Assembly: GCF_001983105.1 (NCBI RefSeq)
Contig: NZ_MOMC01000071.1
Span: forward strand, 54,118-61,149
From: Pseudofrankia asymbiotica
Lineage (GTDB): Bacteria; Actinomycetota; Actinomycetes; Frankiales; Frankiaceae
DNA: 7,032 nucleotides
Reading direction: 5' to 3'
Shown: positions 5,039 to 7,032 of the stretch, in pieces
How positions within the stretch are numbered: position 1 is the stretch's first letter
Layout: every line of letters begins with the position of its first letter
Translations under genes and position numbers: made by a program
The notes under the pieces: generated by a model
Told to the model about the DNA's origin: nothing
Seen by the model: only the letters and a program-made list of their open reading frames with translations
Databases searched by the model: none

Positions 5039-6571
5039 ATGTGTGGTGCGGATCGTCTGGTGAAGGTGGCGTTTTCGGGGCTTGCGCCGCTGGTGATCGA
5101 GGACGTGGTCGTTGAGGGCGATCTGATTCGTGTGCGGGCTCGGACCCCGGAGGTGGCGGCGGCCTGTCCGACCTGCGGGAACGTGTCCTCGCGGGTGCAT
5201 GGCTTTGGGCTGCGGACGGTGGCTGATCTCCCGGTCGACGAGCGTCGGGTGGTTGTCGTCGTGAGGGTTCGTCGGCTGGTGTGTCCGACGCGGGGCTGCC
5301 GGCAGACGTTTAGGGAGCAGGTTCCGGACGTGCTGGAGCGTTACCAGCGCCGGACTGGGCGGCTGGCTCGGGTGGTGGGGTCGGTGGTCCGCGAGTTAGC
5401 GGGCCGTCCGGGCGTCCGGGTCCTGTCCGCGCTGACGATCTGTTTGTCGTTCAACACCGCGCTGCGTTGCCTGCTGCGCCTGCCGTTGCCGCCACTTGTC
5501 GTGCCGCGGGTGCTGGGCGTGGACGACTTCGCGCTGCGCCGGCGCCACCGCTACGCCACGGTCTTGATCGACGCGATGACGAGACGGCGTGTCGACGTGA
5601 TTCCCTCGCGCAGCGCGGACGCGGTCGAGGCGTGGCTGCGTGCCCATGCCGGCGTCGAGGTCGTCTGTCGAGACGGCTCCGGCGCCTACGCCGAAGCGGT
5701 CCGTCGCGCCCTACCCGGCGCGGTGCAGGTCGCCGACCGCTGGCACATCTGGCACAACCTCGCCAAGGCCGCAGGCAAAGACGTCGCCGCCCATAGCGCC
5801 TGCTGGGCCAAGCACGGCCCGCCCCTGAACGACGGCCCGCTCGCCCGCACGACCCGCGAACGCTGGCATCAGGTCCACCGCCTGCTCGACCAGGGCGTCG
5901 GCCTGCTCGAATGCGCGCGGCGGCTCAACCTCGGCCTGAACACCGTCAAACGCTACGCCCGCGTGGCAGAACCCGAACGCCTGGTGCGCGCCCCGAAATA
6001 CCGCCCGACCCTCGTCGACCCCTACCGCGACCACCTGCGCCGCCGCCGCGCCGAGAACCCGGCAACCCCGATCCCGCACCTTTTCGAGGAGATCAAAACC
6101 CTCGGCTACTCCGGCAGCTTCAACCTCCTCGCCCGCTACATCACCCAAGGACGCGTCGAGGCCGACCGACTCGCGATCTCCCCACGCGCCGTCGCCCGAC
6201 TCCTGCTCACCAAGCCGGAGACGCTGACCGATACCCAGCGCACCCGATTCGACGAGCTGTCGACGGCCTGCCCAGAGATGATCGACCTCACCAACATGAT
6301 CCGCGGGTTCGCGGACCTCCTGCACCCCCGCCCCGAGAACGCCGACCGCCTGACCGAATGGATCACCAGCGCCCGCGAAGCCGACCTGCCCCACCTACAC
6401 GCCTTCACCCGCGGCCTGGACTTTGACCGCGCCGCCATCACCGCCGCCCTCACACTGCCCCACCACAACGGCGGAACCGAAGGCGTCAACACCAAAACCA
6501 AACGGATCATGCGCCAGATGCACGGCCGAGCCGGATTCCCCCTCCTACGCCACCGCATCCTGCTCGACTAA
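5039..6571 (+). CDS. ISL3-family transposase
   Basis: A full-length 510-residue DDE transposase that cuts and moves the element around it. An N-terminal zinc ribbon has Cys43 and Cys46 (CPTC), then Cys82 and Cys87 (CPTRGC). A helix-turn-helix-like DNA-binding part follows. The catalytic core starts at VLGVDDFALRRRHRY with Asp162. It continues through CRDGSGAYAEAV (Asp212) and VADRWHIWHNL, and ends with NGGTEGVNTKTKRIMRQMHGRAGF, where Glu481 is the final acidic residue. Which aspartates are catalytic is inferred from family pattern. An insertion between about 255 and 400, including a second helix-turn-helix-like stretch (LLECARRLNLGLNTVKRYAR), is common in actinomycete ISL3 proteins. ATG 5039 is the first start after an in-frame TGA near 5006, but has no clear ribosome site; GTG at 5060 is an alternative. 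No frameshift is seen. Confidence 0.95.
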   Translation: MCGADRLVKVAFSGLAPLVIEDVVVEGDLIRVRARTPEVAAACPTCGNVSSRVHGFGLRTVADLPVDERRVVVVVRVRRLVCPTRGCRQTFREQVPDVLERYQRRTGRLARVVGSVVRELAGRPGVRVLSALTICLSFNTALRCLLRLPLPPLVVPRVLGVDDFALRRRHRYATVLIDAMTRRRVDVIPSRSADAVEAWLRAHAGVEVVCRDGSGAYAEAVRRALPGAVQVADRWHIWHNLAKAAGKDVAAHSACWAKHGPPLNDGPLARTTRERWHQVHRLLDQGVGLLECARRLNLGLNTVKRYARVAEPERLVRAPKYRPTLVDPYRDHLRRRRAENPATPIPHLFEEIKTLGYSGSFNLLARYITQGRVEADRLAISPRAVARLLLTKPETLTDTQRTRFDELSTACPEMIDLTNMIRGFADLLHPRPENADRLTEWITSAREADLPHLHAFTRGLDFDRAAITAALTLPHHNGGTEGVNTKTKRIMRQMHGRAGFPLLRHRILLD

Positions 6572-6577
6572 CACTCA

Positions 6578-6603
6578 GTCACCACCGAAAGTGAAACAGA
6601 GCC
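6578..6603 (-). repeat. Right terminal inverted repeat of the ISL3 element
   Basis: Read on the minus strand it begins GGCTCTGTTTCACTTTCGG and ends GGTGGTGAC, 25 of 26 bases the same as the left end. It begins 6 bases after the transposase stop codon. Confidence 0.92.
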
Positions 6604-7032
6604 GTTACTGAGCTTTAATCCGCGGGGTCGGATGGGATCGGGGTCTGATCGCCGGGTAGATCGTCTGTATGAGGTACGCGACTGGTGGCGGGTTGACCGC
6701 CGAGGACCGGGATCGTCGGGAGCGGGTACGGCTGGCGGCTGCCGAGCGGTTCGAGCAGGGGCAGTCGTGCGGGCAGGTGGCCGCCGAGCTGCGGGTGACC
6801 GAGCGGTCGGTGGAGCGCTGGCGGCGGGCCTGGCAGGCCGGTGGGGTGGAGGCGTTGCGTTCGACCGGACCGGCGTCACGCTGCCGGCTGGTCGAGGACC
6901 AACTGCTGGCCCTCGACGCCGAGCTCGACCGTGGGCCGGAGGCGCACGGCTGGGCGGATCAGCGGTGGACGCTGGCCCGGATCCGCGAACTGATCGCCGC
7001 AATGTTCGGGGTCCAGTACACGGTGCCGGGGG
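6604..7032 (+). mobile_element. Left part of an IS630-family insertion sequence (runs off window)
   Basis: A second element, identified from its transposase N-terminus, lies directly right of the ISL3 element. Its exact left end cannot be fixed without the right end. IS630 elements insert at TA, and one possible target TA is at 6606-6607, just three bases from the ISL3 end. The 5' leader is at most about 65 bases, so the two elements abut or nearly so. Confidence 0.6.
6669..7032 (+). CDS. IS630-family transposase, N-terminal part (3' end outside window)
   Basis: The frame is open from ATG 6669 to the window edge, giving 121 codons. The start MRYATGGGLTAEDRDRRERV is typical of actinomycete IS630 (Tc1/mariner-like) transposases. 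Residues about 20-57 form a helix-turn-helix: FEQGQSCGQVAAELRVTERS then VERWRRAWQAGG. A second DNA-binding, winged-helix-like part follows (LVEDQLLALDAELDRGP, then GWADQRWTLARIRELIAAMFGVQYT). The DDE catalytic part lies beyond the window, so intactness is unknown. The start is supported by an in-frame TAG at 6657-6659 and by family N-termini; the ribosome site is weak. Confidence 0.88.
   Translation, partial: MRYATGGGLTAEDRDRRERVRLAAAERFEQGQSCGQVAAELRVTERSVERWRRAWQAGGVEALRSTGPASRCRLVEDQLLALDAELDRGPEAHGWADQRWTLARIRELIAAMFGVQYTVPG

Larger units (their letters stand above)
4942..6603 (+). mobile_element. Complete ISL3-family insertion sequence (about 1.66 kb)
   Basis: The element is bounded by inverted repeats at 4942-4967 and 6578-6603 and holds one transposase gene. 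Both ends start GGCTCTGTT and agree at 25 of 26 bases. ISL3 elements usually make 8-base target duplications, but the flanks (TCTCGTGC left, GTTACTGA right) do not match. The outer bases C4941 and G6604 also pair, and shifting the ends by one still gives no duplication. The gene fills nearly the whole element: ATG 97 bases from the left end, stop 6 bases before the right repeat. The intact gene and repeats suggest a recently active copy. Confidence 0.92.

Noticed and set aside
5711..6394. 227-codon minus-strand frame opposite the ISL3 transposase
   Set aside because: Antisense shadow of the intact transposase, with no domain character of its own.
1..7032. CRISPR array, tRNA, rRNA, riboswitch or toxin-antitoxin pair
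   Set aside because: I looked for regularly spaced repeats, tRNA T-loop patterns and small paired genes and saw none that hold up.

Overview
This 7,032-base window is from a very GC-rich genome with the codon and repeat character of an actinomycete. The protein families present (a SulP anion transporter, a CAP-domain lipoprotein with a long Pro/Thr linker, an ECF41-type sigma factor, and ISL3- and IS630-type insertion sequences) fit a Frankia- or Streptomyces-like actinobacterium. The genus is inferred from style only and is not proven.

Layout. (1) Positions 1-1311, minus strand: most of a SulP-family anion transporter whose 3' end lies beyond the window. (2) 1312-1683: a divergent control region of about 370 bases containing a strong palindrome. 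(3) 1684-2400, plus: a secreted lipoprotein with a C-terminal CAP (SCP/PR-1, YkwD-like) domain. (4) 2401-2526: a convergent gap holding a long GC-rich hairpin, probably a shared terminator. (5) 2527-3417, minus: an ECF41/SigJ-like sigma factor with a fused SnoaL-like domain. (6) 3418-3487: a 70-base divergent promoter region. (7) 3488-4156, plus: an NmrA-like/atypical-SDR NAD(P)-binding protein, the kind of partner ECF41 factors are known to have. (8) 4157-4941: about 785 bases with no convincing gene, visibly less GC-rich in its second half, with several hairpins and a possible scrap of an old transposase. (9) 4942-6603: a complete ISL3-family insertion sequence with nearly perfect 26-base terminal inverted repeats and an intact 510-residue transposase. 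(10) 6604-end: the start of an IS630-family insertion sequence, abutting the ISL3 element and cut by the window end.

How the parts relate. The sigma factor and the oxidoreductase form a divergent regulatory pair. The sigma gene is preceded by a sequence resembling an ECF41 promoter, so it may control itself. The transporter and the CAP lipoprotein are divergent but have no obvious functional link. The right-hand third is an insertion-sequence landing zone next to decayed DNA. I see no CRISPR array, tRNA, rRNA or clearly new multi-gene system. The most testable points are the sigma/oxidoreductase control region, the palindrome at 1419-1437, and the ISL3 element without a target duplication.
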